Shown here: one piece after another, positions 1 through 14,389 of the stretch | Numbering within the stretch: the stretch's first letter is position 1 | Layout: each line of letters begins with the position of its first letter | Source: Pseudomonas bananamidigenes | GTDB taxonomy: Bacteria; Pseudomonadota; Gammaproteobacteria; Pseudomonadales; Pseudomonadaceae | DNA: 64,000 nt | Assembly (NCBI RefSeq): GCF_001679645.1 | Contig: NZ_LRUN01000009.1 | Coordinates: forward strand, 1 to 64,000 | Direction of reading: 5' to 3' | The notes under the pieces: generated by a model | What the model saw: only the letters and a program-made list of their open reading frames with translations | What the model was told of the DNA's origin: nothing | Database searches by the model: none | Made by a program: the position numbers and the translations under genes

Positions 1-86
1 TTTTTGGTTACTTTTTCGGCGTTTGGAAAAAGTGACCCGCCGTAAGGGCGGAACCCTAAGCAGCCATAACCGCAGCAACGGATATG
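1..86. repeat. Partial dispersed intergenic repeat
   Basis: The segment holds the interrupted palindrome ACTTTTTCGGCG...GGAAAAAGTGACCC followed by CCGTAAGGGCGGAACC and CCGCAGCAACGGATATG. This resembles a non-coding repeat that I recognise from many fluorescent Pseudomonas intergenic regions. It is cut by the left edge of the window, so its full length is unknown. No coding potential is evident. Confidence 0.5.
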
Positions 87-135
87 CCCCCAATCCAGAT
101 TGACTGAAATCCCCCCCGCATGGTCTCCTACACAA

Positions 136-340
136 CTTGTTACGGGTGCCCTGCAAAGGGTGAAACGGGAAACCGGTGAATCATGTGCTTTACTCAAAAG
201 CCATGTCAGTCCGGTGCTGCCCCCGCAACGGTAAGCGAGTGAAGTGTCAGATCCACTGTGCCCACGGGCATGGGAAGGTGACGCTTGCAGGTCGGCAGAC
301 AGCCACCCCTCGCGAGCCCGGAGACCGGCCCGCAACGCAC
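136..340 (+). ncRNA. Cobalamin (B12) riboswitch
   Basis: The leader contains the cobalamin riboswitch landmarks in order: a P2-side GTTACGGGTGCCC at about 138, GGTGAA(A)CGGGAA at 159-171, the core CCGGTGC...CCCCCGCAACGGTAAGC at 211-237, and a B12 box GAGCCCGGAGACCGGCC at 314-330. It lies 130-330 bases ahead of cbtB on the same strand. Known members shut down expression when adenosylcobalamin is plentiful, which fits a downstream cobalt transporter. About 130 bases between the B12 box and cbtB hold no gene and could form the expression platform. The outer limits are approximate. Confidence 0.93.
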
Positions 341-467
341 AGTGCGCATCCTGCGTCGCTGAACATAACAACCCGCGGTGGGCGGGCGCTGTTCGAACCG
401 CTGCGTGCCCGCTCGCAGGGGTCTTCATGCGCTCCATTCACCCGCTGACACTCCAGAGGGAAGCGCC

Positions 468-665
468 ATGTCGATCATCAGCAGCACCGCCGGCAACACG
501 GACAAAATCGCCAGCACCACCACCCTGAGCCAACGCCTGACCGCTGCGATCTTCGCGTCGATCCTGGGTGCCAGCCTGGTCTACTTCGCCGGTTTCTCGC
601 ACATCGAAGCAGTGCACAACGCCGCGCACGATACCCGCCATAGCGCCGCGTTCCCGTGCCACTGA
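468..665 (+). CDS. cbtB: CbtB-type cobalt transporter subunit
   Basis: This 65-residue protein has one predicted membrane helix at about 22-42 and a histidine-rich tail (SHIEAVHNAAHDTRH, ending FPCH). That arrangement is the CbtB signature, and the His residues are the likely Co2+ ligands. The ATG at 468 is preceded by AGAGGGAAGCGCC, a usable Shine-Dalgarno. The gene is first behind the cobalamin riboswitch and 11 bases ahead of cbtA. Known members work with CbtA to import cobalt for corrin synthesis; the assignment here rests on size, His pattern and context. Confidence 0.9.
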   Translation: MSIISSTAGNTDKIASTTTLSQRLTAAIFASILGASLVYFAGFSHIEAVHNAAHDTRHSAAFPCH

Positions 666-676
666 GGCCTGACGAC

Positions 677-1378
677 ATGATCAAGCGTATTGCGCAGACC
701 GCAGGTTTCAGCGGTCTCCTGGCCGCCTTGCTGCTGACCCTGCTGCAAAGCCTCTGGGTTTCGCCGCTGATTCTGCAGGCGGAAACCTTCGAGAAAGCCG
801 AACCGGTGGCCGAGGTCCATGAACACGCCGCCGGCACCGCCGCACACACCCACGATGCCGAAGCCTGGGAGCCGGAAAACGGCTGGCAGCGCGTGGTCTC
901 CACCACCGGCGGCAATCTGGTCGTCGCCGTAGGCTTCGCCCTGATGCTGGCCGGTCTGTACACCCTGCGTGCGCCGACCAAGACCTCGCAAGGCCTGCTC
1001 TGGGGTCTGGCGGGTTACGCGACTTTCGTGCTCGCACCGACCATGGGACTGCCACCCGAGCTGCCGGGAACGGCTGCCGCAGATCTGGCCTCGCGCCAGA
1101 TGTGGTGGATTGGCACTGCCGCTTCGACCGCTGTGGGCCTCGCGCTGATCGTGTTCAGCCGCCACTGGCTGATGAAGATCCTCGGCGTGGCGATCCTCGC
1201 CGTGCCGCATGTGATCGGTGCGCCGCAACCGGAAGTGCATTCGATGCTCGCTCCGGAAGCACTGGAAGCCCGCTTCAAAATCGCTTCGCAGCTGACCAAC
1301 GTGGCGTTCTGGCTGGCTCTGGGCCTGATCAGCGCCTGGTTGTTCCGCCGTAAAAGCGATGGTCAGTACCACGCATGA
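677..1378 (+). CDS. cbtA: CbtA family cobalt transporter
   Basis: The 233-residue product has about five or six predicted membrane helices, starting near residues 10-30. An extramembrane His/Glu-rich segment at about 48-70 includes EVHEHA and AHTHDAEAW, which suits metal binding. The ATG at 677 (MIKRIAQ) is chosen over an upstream in-frame ATG at 656 that overlaps cbtB. It acts in the inner membrane, presumably with CbtB, under the cobalamin riboswitch. The stop codon overlaps the start of the following cobE-like gene by 4 bases, so translation is probably coupled. Confidence 0.9.
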   Translation: MIKRIAQTAGFSGLLAALLLTLLQSLWVSPLILQAETFEKAEPVAEVHEHAAGTAAHTHDAEAWEPENGWQRVVSTTGGNLVVAVGFALMLAGLYTLRAPTKTSQGLLWGLAGYATFVLAPTMGLPPELPGTAAADLASRQMWWIGTAASTAVGLALIVFSRHWLMKILGVAILAVPHVIGAPQPEVHSMLAPEALEARFKIASQLTNVAFWLALGLISAWLFRRKSDGQYHA

Positions 1379-1788
1379 CCGATGACAGCGCAGCGCCGAC
1401 CCTGGTGGTCGGCCTGGGCTGCCAGCGCGGTTGCCCGGCGAGTACGCTGCGCGCCTTGCTCGACCAGGCCTTGCAGGCCCATCACATCGAAATCGAGGCG
1501 GTCAATGCTTTGGCGAGCATCGACCTGAAACGCGACGAACCCGGCCTGCAGGAACTGGCGGCGCAACTGGCGCTGCCGTTGCTGTATTTCAGCAGCGAAG
1601 AACTGGCCGGCTATCAGCAGCGACTGAGTCACCATTCACAGATTGCCTTCGAACGCACCGGTTGTTACGGCGTGGCGGAAAGCGCTGCACTGGCGCTCGC
1701 AGAACAGTTGATTCAAGCCCCGGCAAAACTGCTGATTTCCCGGCAAAAGTACGCTCAGGCAACCCTGGCATTGGCCGGCGCGGCTTGA
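1375..1788 (+). CDS. cobE: CobE / CbiG C-terminal domain cobalamin biosynthesis protein
   Basis: This 137-residue soluble protein opens with the glycine-rich VVGLGCQRGCP motif typical of CobE and of the C-terminal half of CbiG. It also has the family's YFSSEELA and CYGVAESAALA-type segments. CbiG hydrolyses the cobalt-precorrin-5A lactone; the role of stand-alone CobE in the aerobic pathway is less defined. The ATG overlaps the cbtA stop by 4 bases (ATGA). Its position between a cobalt transporter and cobM supports a role in corrin ring synthesis. Confidence 0.82.
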   Translation: MTDDSAAPTLVVGLGCQRGCPASTLRALLDQALQAHHIEIEAVNALASIDLKRDEPGLQELAAQLALPLLYFSSEELAGYQQRLSHHSQIAFERTGCYGVAESAALALAEQLIQAPAKLLISRQKYAQATLALAGAA

Positions 1789-1879
1789 ATTCCCGATAAT
1801 CCCCGCTTTCGATCATGAGCATTCTTCATCTGAAGTGCTTATGAAGCCTCGACCCGCCCTACTTTCACAGGATTGAGCG

Positions 1880-2626
1880 ATGACCGTCTACTTCATCGGC
1901 GCCGGCCCCGGCGACCCGGAATTGATCACTGTCAAAGGCCAGCGACTGATCCGCAGTTGCCCGGTGATCATCTACGCAGGATCGCTGGTGCCAGCGGCGG
2001 TACTCGAAGGTCATTCGGCTGAAACCGTGGTCAACAGCGCCGAACTCCATCTGGAACAGATCATCGACCTGATCAAGACAGCCCATGCCAGTGGCCATGA
2101 TGTGGCGCGTGTGCATTCGGGCGATCCGAGCCTGTATGGCGCCATCGGCGAGCAGATCCGCTGTTTGCGAGAGCTGGAAATCCCGTTTGAAATCGTCCCC
2201 GGAGTGACAGCCACCGCCGCATGCGCTGCGCTATTGGGCGCCGAACTCACGCTGCCGGACATCTCGCAAAGCGTGATCCTGACCCGTTACGCAGACAAGA
2301 CTGCGATGCCTGCAGGAGAAGAACTGGGCAACCTGGCGCAGCACGGGGCGACGATGGCGATTCATCTGGGGGTCAATCATCTGGAGAAGATCCTCGCCGA
2401 GCTGCTGCCGCACTATGGCGCGGACTGCCCGATTGCAGTGATCCACCGGGCGACGTGGCCGGATCAGGACTGGGTGGTGGGGACGCTGGAGGATATTGCC
2501 GCGAAGGTAGCCGCCAAGGGCTTTCGGCGTACGGCGCTGATTCTGGTCGGGCGGGTGTTGGCCAGCGATCATTTCAGTGAGTCGTCGCTGTATCGCGCGG
2601 GGCACGCGCATCTTTACAGGCCCTGA
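1880..2626 (+). CDS. cobM: Precorrin-4 C11-methyltransferase
   Basis: The 248-residue protein begins with the tetrapyrrole methylase N-terminal motif VYFIGAGPGDPELIT and contains the second conserved block ARVHSGDPSLYGAIGEQ. It also carries GVTATAACAALLGAELTLPD and TWPDQDWVVGTL, which match CobM/CbiF. CobM uses S-adenosylmethionine to methylate C-11 of precorrin-4. Start context is GGATTGAGCG before the ATG. A 91-base gap separates it from cobE, so it may share the riboswitch transcript or have its own promoter. Confidence 0.93.
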   Translation: MTVYFIGAGPGDPELITVKGQRLIRSCPVIIYAGSLVPAAVLEGHSAETVVNSAELHLEQIIDLIKTAHASGHDVARVHSGDPSLYGAIGEQIRCLRELEIPFEIVPGVTATAACAALLGAELTLPDISQSVILTRYADKTAMPAGEELGNLAQHGATMAIHLGVNHLEKILAELLPHYGADCPIAVIHRATWPDQDWVVGTLEDIAAKVAAKGFRRTALILVGRVLASDHFSESSLYRAGHAHLYRP

Positions 2627-2633
2627 AAGCAAT

Positions 2634-2765
2634 TGTGGCGAGGGAGCTTGCTCCCGCTGGATCGCATCACGATCCCGAAACCAGACAACCCACTCATCAC
2701 GGGTCAATGCGTTGCCTGGTTTGTGACTGCCAAGCAGTCAAGCGGGAGCAAGCTCCCTCGCCACA
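2634..2765. repeat. Paired inverted REP element
   Basis: Two 25-base arms face each other: TGTGGCGAGGGAGCTTGCTC... at 2634-2658 and its reverse complement at 2741-2765. They flank about 80 bases that contain further partial complementarity. This is the GAGGGAGCTTGCTCCC variant of the Pseudomonas REP family. It sits between the convergent genes cobM and nfuA, where it could also act as a transcript-end structure. Confidence 0.85.
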
Positions 2766-2791
2766 TGCCGTTCGACTGTGCAGCGAACGCC

Positions 2792-4467
<1,676 letters not shown>

Positions 4468-4504
4468 TGCCCGCTCTGACCTCATTCCCAAAATGCCACT
4501 TCAC

Positions 4505-4597
4505 CCTGTGGGAGCGAGCCTGCTCGCGAAAGCGATGGCACATTCAATGTATCAGTGCCTGACACTCTGCCTTCGCGAGCAGGCTCGCCCCCACAGG
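4505..4597. repeat. Paired inverted REP element
   Basis: The arms CCTGTGGGAGCGAGCCTGCT (start 4505) and the near-perfect complement ending GCTCGCCCCCACAGG (4597) enclose about 40 bases. This is the CGAGCAGGCTCG subtype of the Pseudomonas REP family. It lies between the acyltransferase start and the 3' end of cti. Confidence 0.85.
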
Positions 4598-4644
4598 AGA
4601 TTTTGTTTTACCTGGGGTTGGGACAGCAGGCCTGCCTCAAACGA

Positions 4645-6927
4645 TCAAAGATTCTCGTACCGGTTCATGTCCAGCACGCCCTCTTCCACCGGGTCGGTTT
4701 CGTGGATGTACTGGCTCAGGTCATGAAAGTAGAACCAGAACTGCGGATGGCTGCGGCGTATGCCCCAGCGCTCGATGATTTTCTCGAACTGTGACGCATC
4801 CTTCGCGTTTTCCATGGCATCGACAAACGCCGGCACCTGATCCGCCGGGATGTTGAACATGAAATTCGGGTAGCTGCTGAGCACGCCCGGATAAATGGTC
4901 ACGCTGTCGAGCCCCGGCTGATAGCGCAGCGACTCGCCCAACAGAAACGCCACATTGCTGTGGGCGCGGTTGCGCAGCAGGCTGTAGACCTCGCGCTTGC
5001 CGCTGCGGGTCTCGATGCGCAGCATGGTGGCTTCCGGCAATTGATCGATCACTTTCAGACCGGCCGCGGGACGCGCCGTCAGGCGGCTCAGGGCCTGCTC
5101 GGCGTTTTGCAGCGCCGGGTCGATATTCGGCCGTGAACAGTAAGCATCCTTGCAGCGGTTGATCGGATCGGGCCGCGCATTGAGGTCGCCGTAACGGGCA
5201 AGCAACTGCATGGCGAAATCGTGTTTCGGGTCTTTTGCGTCCAGTTTCAGCGCCGTCGGCTTGTCATCGTCGATGGACTCATAGTCCAGCCACATCTTGA
5301 ACTGGCCACTGCTCTGATACCAATCGTCGAGATAAGCCTCACGGGAATCGGCGGGCATCAGGCGCAGAAAGTTCTGCTCGGCACCATTACGGATCAGGTC
5401 GAAATACAAGCGTGTCTGCGCCTGATGGGAGACGTTGCCGAACACATCGAAATTCACCGCCAACTGGTAATAGGTGCGTTCCAGCAGCGGATAGTCGAAC
5501 AGCCACATCGTCTGCGGCACCTCGCCGATCAGGCCTTTGGTCACCGAGGCGCTGTCGAAATGGCGGAAAATGCTCAACAGCGCATTGTCATTGCCGGCCC
5601 ACAGGGTCGACCAGCTCGGCGGCGGCAGTTCGGCGTAGCTGTCGCGGCGCAGGGCCTCGTATTTGTTGCGCTTGTTGCGATAGTCGTGCCACAGGCTCAG
5701 AACGCTTCCGACGTCGTCGTTCTGCCCCGGCATGGCCAGCAACGGCGTGGCCTGGCCGCGATAGTTCGGATCGGTGATGTACAGGTCGTGTTCCGGCGCC
5801 TGAAACAAGGCCCAGAAGTTGTCGCGGATCACGTCGGTCGCAATCTGCCCGCGGCACACCGGGCCACGAATGAAAGTGCGCACAAAATACTCGGCGTTAT
5901 CGAGCATGAACTGATAACGCGCCTGCGCCGGAATCGCCTCGAAGGTCGCGAACGGATTGGCCCGGCTCTGCGGCCCGTAACCCGGCAACGCATGCACTTG
6001 CCAGTTGCCGTTGTAGAACAGGCTCTTGACCCGCGCCATCTTCGCCGCACTCAGCGGGTAGGTGATGTGAGTCTTGTGCACGATCACGCCCTGCACCGGC
6101 CACAAGCGGTAATACACCTGGGTGCCCGGGTCGTCGTTGGGGCGGCGGGTGGCGATCAGGTCGATCGGCTGGCCGGTCGGCGTGCGCGAACGCACCCACT
6201 GGAAGAAATGTCCCGGTTCGCCGTCCTTGAAATAGACATGCGCCAGGAACCAGTGCTCAAAGAGCCAGCGCCCGACCAGACTCTCCCGGGCCCCCGGCTG
6301 ATTGAGCAGGTTCTCCCACTGCACGATCTGCAGCGCTTCTCTGGCGCTCGGCGCCAGCCCCTGTTCATCAATGGGCGCGCCGGAAGCCAGCCAGCGTTGC
6401 AGGGTCTGGTATTGCTGATCGGTCAGCCCGGTGACCGCCAGCGGCATGCCCTCTTTCGGATGGGCACCGGCATAACCGTCGAACTCGGCAGGCATCGCGC
6501 ACATGTTTTCCCGTTGCAGACCGAGAACGATCTCCTCCGGCAATCTCGCGTTGGGGGTCAGCGGGGTCCTGTGACCCAGCTCCAGCATGCGCGCCATCAG
6601 CGCAGCCTGGCTGCCCTGGGCATCGAGCACCGAATAGAACCCTTTCTGCTGCCACGCCCGCTTGCCGGAAGCGTCGTAGAACAGGCGCGTGGTCGGCGCC
6701 GCCTGAGTGCGCTCACCGTCGTAGACGGGCATTTTGCTCGCGCCCCGGGCCGCGCCCTCGCCACTGCCCAGGTTCAACTGGCAGGCCGAGTCGTAGCACG
6801 CATGGCAGGCCACACACTTCTCGGTGAAGATCGGTTGAATATCACGGGTGTAGGAAATCGAGGGTTGCTGCGCAGCGGCGCCCCAGCTTAAGAACAGCAA
6901 GAAAATGCTGACGACGCGATACGACAT
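4645..6927 (-). CDS. cti: Periplasmic fatty acid cis/trans isomerase
   Basis: The 760-residue product has a signal peptide (about 1-19, ending WGAAA) and a cytochrome c-type haem site C38-V-A-C41-H42. The haem site sits in the Cti-typical CVACHACYDSACQL context. Cti converts cis-unsaturated acyl chains of membrane lipids to trans in the periplasm, rigidifying the membrane under solvent or heat stress. Length fits the family (about 760-770). The ATG at 6927 is chosen because it begins the signal peptide. It is divergent from metH with about 160 bases between starts, an arrangement seen in other pseudomonads. Confidence 0.95.
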   Translation of the reverse strand: MSYRVVSIFLLFLSWGAAAQQPSISYTRDIQPIFTEKCVACHACYDSACQLNLGSGEGAARGASKMPVYDGERTQAAPTTRLFYDASGKRAWQQKGFYSVLDAQGSQAALMARMLELGHRTPLTPNARLPEEIVLGLQRENMCAMPAEFDGYAGAHPKEGMPLAVTGLTDQQYQTLQRWLASGAPIDEQGLAPSAREALQIVQWENLLNQPGARESLVGRWLFEHWFLAHVYFKDGEPGHFFQWVRSRTPTGQPIDLIATRRPNDDPGTQVYYRLWPVQGVIVHKTHITYPLSAAKMARVKSLFYNGNWQVHALPGYGPQSRANPFATFEAIPAQARYQFMLDNAEYFVRTFIRGPVCRGQIATDVIRDNFWALFQAPEHDLYITDPNYRGQATPLLAMPGQNDDVGSVLSLWHDYRNKRNKYEALRRDSYAELPPPSWSTLWAGNDNALLSIFRHFDSASVTKGLIGEVPQTMWLFDYPLLERTYYQLAVNFDVFGNVSHQAQTRLYFDLIRNGAEQNFLRLMPADSREAYLDDWYQSSGQFKMWLDYESIDDDKPTALKLDAKDPKHDFAMQLLARYGDLNARPDPINRCKDAYCSRPNIDPALQNAEQALSRLTARPAAGLKVIDQLPEATMLRIETRSGKREVYSLLRNRAHSNVAFLLGESLRYQPGLDSVTIYPGVLSSYPNFMFNIPADQVPAFVDAMENAKDASQFEKIIERWGIRRSHPQFWFYFHDLSQYIHETDPVEEGVLDMNRYENL

Positions 6928-7086
6928 GTCCCTGATCCTGATCCTGAAGAAAATCGCCGCGATTCTACCGTTATGACGCCCGTGCCAACATGAGCGATAT
7001 TCATGCAAAAGCCGCACATGCTCTAAATCCGCGCAGGTTTGTTATGATCCGGGCCCTTAGTCATGGTCTTTTTTCGAGTAGCCCCA

Positions 7087-10797
<3,711 letters not shown>

Positions 10798-10816
10798 TCC
10801 GGCGTCACGCGACACC

Positions 10817-10842
10817 CTGTGGGAGCCTGTTGGCTCCCACAG
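10817..10842. terminator. Hairpin after metH (terminator or single REP)
   Basis: A perfect 11-base stem CTGTGGGAGCC/GGCTCCCACAG with a four-base loop lies 19 bases past the metH stop. Only a weak T-rich run (TTATTTCT) follows. The stem sequence resembles a single REP arm, so it may serve both as repeat and as transcript end. Confidence 0.7.
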
Positions 10843-10906
10843 TTATTTCTGCGGTCTGAAAAGGGTTGACTATGCTTGTCTGACACACACGGCAGACGAG
10901 GGATTT

Positions 10907-11125
10907 ATGGACGATCCAGTCGACAACAAGCCACCAACCTTCTGGCAGATGCTGCACAGCGTCATGGCGGCAGCGTTCGGCGTGCAGAGTGGCAAGAACC
11001 GGGCAAGGGACTTCACCCATGGAAAGCCCAGCCACTTCATCTTCCTGGGCATCGCATTCACGGCAGTGTTCGCCCTGACGCTGTTCGGCATTGTGCAACT
11101 GGTGGTGCATCTGGCAGGCGCCTGA
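10907..11125 (+). CDS. DUF2970 small membrane protein
   Basis: A 72-residue protein with the DUF2970 pattern: an N-terminal soluble part (PTFWQMLHSVMAAAFGVQSGKNRARDF), then GKPSHFIFLGI, and one membrane helix at about 46-68. The ATG follows GACGAGGGATTT, a good ribosome site. Function of the family is unknown; context gives no partner. It converges on a solute-binding protein gene with only 6 bases between the stop codons. Confidence 0.85.
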   Translation: MDDPVDNKPPTFWQMLHSVMAAAFGVQSGKNRARDFTHGKPSHFIFLGIAFTAVFALTLFGIVQLVVHLAGA

Positions 11126-11131
11126 GCGGCG

Positions 11132-12205
11132 TCAGTGCATGAGGGTCTGCAAGTTGAACGGGTAGCGATACGAAACCGGACGGCCCTTCGCCGACATCTT
11201 GCTGAAGCGCACGCCGTAATCCGGCGCCGTGCCCATGGCCAGCATTCGACGTGCCTGCTCCTTGTCGATCAATTGCAACAACGGGATCTGTCGGTCGCGG
11301 CCACCGTACTGATTCAGGTCGACGCCCTGAGCATGATCGTGCACTTCGACCAGCGCCCAGCCGCCGAGCGTGAAATGACCGCCGAGCAAGGCGCTCAGGC
11401 GACCGTCGACCAGCGCCTGCAACGCCGCAGGTGATGTGTTGACCGCGCTGAACAGCACGTCTTTGCCGGGCACCTTTCCGGTTTCCGAAACCGCCCGCAT
11501 TGCACCGAAGGCCATTTCGTCGTTGGCAGCCCACACCAATGACACTTTCGGATAACGAACCAGCAACTGCCTGGCTTGTTCATAGGCGCGCTGCTGTGTC
11601 CAGCCGCCGTAGACCAGTTGCCGCAAACGCACTTCAGGATGCTCCGCCAGCGCCCGTTGCATGCCCTTCTCGCGCAACTGCGACGATGGGGTGATCTTCA
11701 GGCCGGAGAACGCCAGCAATTCGATGCTCTCGCCGGGCGCCACGGGTGGGTGCAGACGGATCAACTCCTTCATCAACAGGTAACCGCCCTCCTCGTCATT
11801 GGGAACAAGGCTGCCGATCCGGTCGGCCCGATCTCCGACCAGCGCCTGCTGGTTAGGGGTCAGTGCAGCATTGACGATGAACAGTTTCACGCCGCTCTTG
11901 TCGGCCATTCGCAAGATCTGCGGCGCGATGTATTGCTCGTTGGCGAACATCAGATAGTCGGGACGATCAGGCCCCTGCAGGGCCAACCGCGCCTGGGCCA
12001 GTGTCATTTCGGGCTGGCGCTGGGAATAGAGGATCCGCAGATCGACGCCCAGGTCCCGGGCGGCCGCCTGCATGAACTGTGAATAGCTGACCCAGAATGC
12101 TTCGTTGGTCGAACCGGGGTTCAGAAACAGCACGGACTCGGCCCGCGCACCGGCACCAAAGGCCAGACCCAGCAACAGCAGGCTGATGTGAAGAAACTTG
12201 AACAT
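11132..12205 (-). CDS. Periplasmic substrate-binding protein, sugar-ABC type
   Basis: The 357-residue protein has a signal peptide (about 1-21, ending AGARA) and then the fold of periplasmic binding protein family 1/4. Typical segments are SVLFLNPGSTNEAFWVSYSQF, the hinge-region VWAANDEMAFGAM and an AVNTSPAALQALVDG motif near the C-terminus. No permease or ATPase gene is adjacent, so it may serve a sensor or an unlinked transporter. The ATG at 12205 begins the signal peptide; the frame stays open upstream without a plausible coding N-terminus. Ligand unknown. Confidence 0.85.
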   Translation of the reverse strand: MFKFLHISLLLLGLAFGAGARAESVLFLNPGSTNEAFWVSYSQFMQAAARDLGVDLRILYSQRQPEMTLAQARLALQGPDRPDYLMFANEQYIAPQILRMADKSGVKLFIVNAALTPNQQALVGDRADRIGSLVPNDEEGGYLLMKELIRLHPPVAPGESIELLAFSGLKITPSSQLREKGMQRALAEHPEVRLRQLVYGGWTQQRAYEQARQLLVRYPKVSLVWAANDEMAFGAMRAVSETGKVPGKDVLFSAVNTSPAALQALVDGRLSALLGGHFTLGGWALVEVHDHAQGVDLNQYGGRDRQIPLLQLIDKEQARRMLAMGTAPDYGVRFSKMSAKGRPVSYRYPFNLQTLMH

Positions 12206-12323
12206 GAAGCATCCGGGCCCGGGGAAAAATGGCCACGCATTATAGCCATTCAATCGCCGGCCATTAGCGCCTGATCCCGCTTTTTGTCCGACAATCGTCG
12301 GAAGCGGGCCCGGAGAGGTCGTT

Positions 12324-12437
12324 TTACTGATGACTGACCCAGAACACCGCCGTTCCAACGACCAGAATGATCAGGAACAGAATGGCCCACGCATCGACAC
12401 TGCTATCGCTTTTCCTTGCCTTGGTTGGATTGCTCAT
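12324..12437 (-). CDS. 37-residue single-span membrane protein
   Basis: Translation from the ATG at 12437 gives a 37-residue protein: a hydrophilic start (MSNPTKARKSDSSVD), one membrane helix from about residue 17 to 34 (WAILFLIILVVGTAVFW) and the tail VSHQ. An AGAGGCG ribosome site lies 5 to 8 bases upstream. Codon use is Pseudomonas-like and the hydrophobic stretch is uninterrupted, so I regard it as a real short gene. Function unknown. It sits in the gap between the binding protein and cysI. Confidence 0.7.
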   Translation of the reverse strand: MSNPTKARKSDSSVDAWAILFLIILVVGTAVFWVSHQ

Positions 12438-12730
12438 TGCATCGCCTCTTGTCGGTTTTATCGGTGATTGCAGAAAGACTCGACCACAGTTAAGACGATG
12501 ATTGTCCGCACGACAAATGCGGGTTAGTTGACACTCATTCCTGTTAGGCGATTTGGTTCTTTACATATACTCAAACATCACTTTTGCGCATAACTGCAAA
12601 CGGGTATATTGCCCCGGCTCCATCAGGGAGTGCGCGGCCGTGCGCGCGTAATTGCCGAGGCACCATCGGACTCCAGCAAGCGAAAACGCAGCGTTTTCCG
12701 AGTAGCCCAAAGCCTGAGAACAGGACTTAT

Positions 12731-14389
12731 ATGTACGTATACGACGAGTACGATCAGCGGATCATCGAGGACCGCGTCAAGCAGTTCCGTGATCAGACCC
12801 GACGCTATCTGGCAGGTGAGCTGAGCGAAGAAGAATTCCGCCCCCTGCGCCTGCAAAATGGCCTGTACATCCAGCGTTTCGCGCCGATGTTGCGGGTGGC
12901 GGTGCCCTACGGCCAACTGACCTCGCGTCAGGTGCGCATGATGGCCAAAATTGCCCGCGACTACGACAAGGGCTATGCCCACATCAGTACTCGCCAAAAC
13001 GTGCAATTCAACTGGCCGGCGGTGGAAGACATCCCGGACATTCTCGCGGAACTGGCCACCGTGCAGATGCACGCGATCCAGACCAGCGGCAACTGCCTGC
13101 GCAACGTCACCACCGACCAGTTCGCCGGCGTCGCGGCGGACGAGCTGATCGACCCGCGTCCATGGTGTGAAATCGTTCGTCAGTGGACCACGTTCCACCC
13201 GGAATTCGCCTACCTGCCGCGCAAGTTCAAAATCGCCGTCAACGGCTCGACCTCTGACCGCGCAGCCATCGAAGTCCACGACATCGGCCTTGAGCCGGTA
13301 CACAACGCCGCCGGCGAACTCGGCTTCCGCGTGCTGGTCGGTGGTGGTCTGGGCCGTACCCCGGTAGTCGGCGCGTTCATCAATGAGTTCCTGCCGTGGC
13401 AGGACCTGTTGAGCTACCTCGACGCCATTCTGCGGGTCTACAACCGCTATGGCCGTCGTGACAACAAATACAAGGCGCGGATCAAGATCCTCGTCAAGGC
13501 GCTGACTCCGGAAGTCTTCGCCCAGAAAGTCGATGCCGAGATGGAACACCTGCGCGGCGGCCAGACCACCCTGACCGAAGCCGAAGTGCATCGCGTGGCC
13601 AAACACTTCGTCGATCCGGACTACAAGGCACTGAGCAATCAGGACGCCGAACTGGCCGCCCTCGACAAGGAACACCCGGGCTTCGCCCGCTGGCGCGCCC
13701 GTAACACCCTGGCCCACAAGAAGCCAGGCTATGTGGCCGTGACCCTGTCCCTGAAACCGACCGGTGTTGCACCGGGCGACATCACCGACAAGCAGCTCGA
13801 CGCCGTCGCCGACCTGGCCGACCGTTACAGCTTCGGTCAACTGCGCACTTCCCACGAGCAGAACATCATTCTGGCCGACGTCGAGCAGAGCCGGCTGTTC
13901 ACCCTGTGGGGCGAGTTGCGTGAAAGCGGTTTCGCTACCCCGAACATCGGCCTGCTGACCGACATCATCTGCTGCCCGGGCGGCGATTTCTGCTCCCTGG
14001 CCAACGCCAAATCGATCCCGATCGCCGAATCGATCCAGCGCCGTTTCGACGATCTGGATTACCTGTTCGACATCGGCGAACTGGACCTGAACATTTCCGG
14101 TTGCATGAATGCCTGCGGTCACCACCACGTCGGCCATATCGGCATTCTAGGTGTGGACAAGAAAGGTGAAGAGTTCTACCAGGTCTCCCTTGGCGGCAGC
14201 GCCAGCCGCGATGCGAGCCTGGGCAAGATCCTCGGCCCGTCCTTCGCCCAGGAAGACATGCCGGACGTGATTTCGAAACTGATCGACGTGTACGTGGAAC
14301 AGCGTACCGAAGACGAGCGCTTCATCGACACCTACCAGCGTATTGGCATCGACCTCTTCAAGGAACGCGTCTATGCAGCGAATCATTAA
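12731..14389 (+). CDS. cysI: Sulfite/nitrite reductase hemoprotein (CysI type)
   Basis: The 552-residue protein shows two ferredoxin-like halves and the sirohaem/4Fe-4S site: C415-X5-C421 (CCPGGDFC) and C458-X3-C462 (SGCMNACGHHH). It reduces sulfite to sulfide for cysteine synthesis. In Pseudomonas this type is annotated as CysI although it resembles ferredoxin-dependent enzymes, and no CysJ flavoprotein lies beside it. The ATG at 12731 (MYVYDEYDQR) is the family start. The 290-base upstream region, AT-rich around 12540-12620, probably holds its promoter. It overlaps the following DUF934 gene by 17 bases. Confidence 0.93.
   Translation: MYVYDEYDQRIIEDRVKQFRDQTRRYLAGELSEEEFRPLRLQNGLYIQRFAPMLRVAVPYGQLTSRQVRMMAKIARDYDKGYAHISTRQNVQFNWPAVEDIPDILAELATVQMHAIQTSGNCLRNVTTDQFAGVAADELIDPRPWCEIVRQWTTFHPEFAYLPRKFKIAVNGSTSDRAAIEVHDIGLEPVHNAAGELGFRVLVGGGLGRTPVVGAFINEFLPWQDLLSYLDAILRVYNRYGRRDNKYKARIKILVKALTPEVFAQKVDAEMEHLRGGQTTLTEAEVHRVAKHFVDPDYKALSNQDAELAALDKEHPGFARWRARNTLAHKKPGYVAVTLSLKPTGVAPGDITDKQLDAVADLADRYSFGQLRTSHEQNIILADVEQSRLFTLWGELRESGFATPNIGLLTDIICCPGGDFCSLANAKSIPIAESIQRRFDDLDYLFDIGELDLNISGCMNACGHHHVGHIGILGVDKKGEEFYQVSLGGSASRDASLGKILGPSFAQEDMPDVISKLIDVYVEQRTEDERFIDTYQRIGIDLFKERVYAANH

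Noticed and set aside
5221..6891. Plus-strand open frame of 556 codons opposite cti
   Set aside because: Antisense of cti, whose signal peptide and CxxCH site are unambiguous.
12623..14137. Minus-strand open frame of about 500 codons opposite cysI
   Set aside because: Antisense shadow of cysI; no recognisable motif and the plus-strand frame has complete Fe-S/sirohaem motifs.
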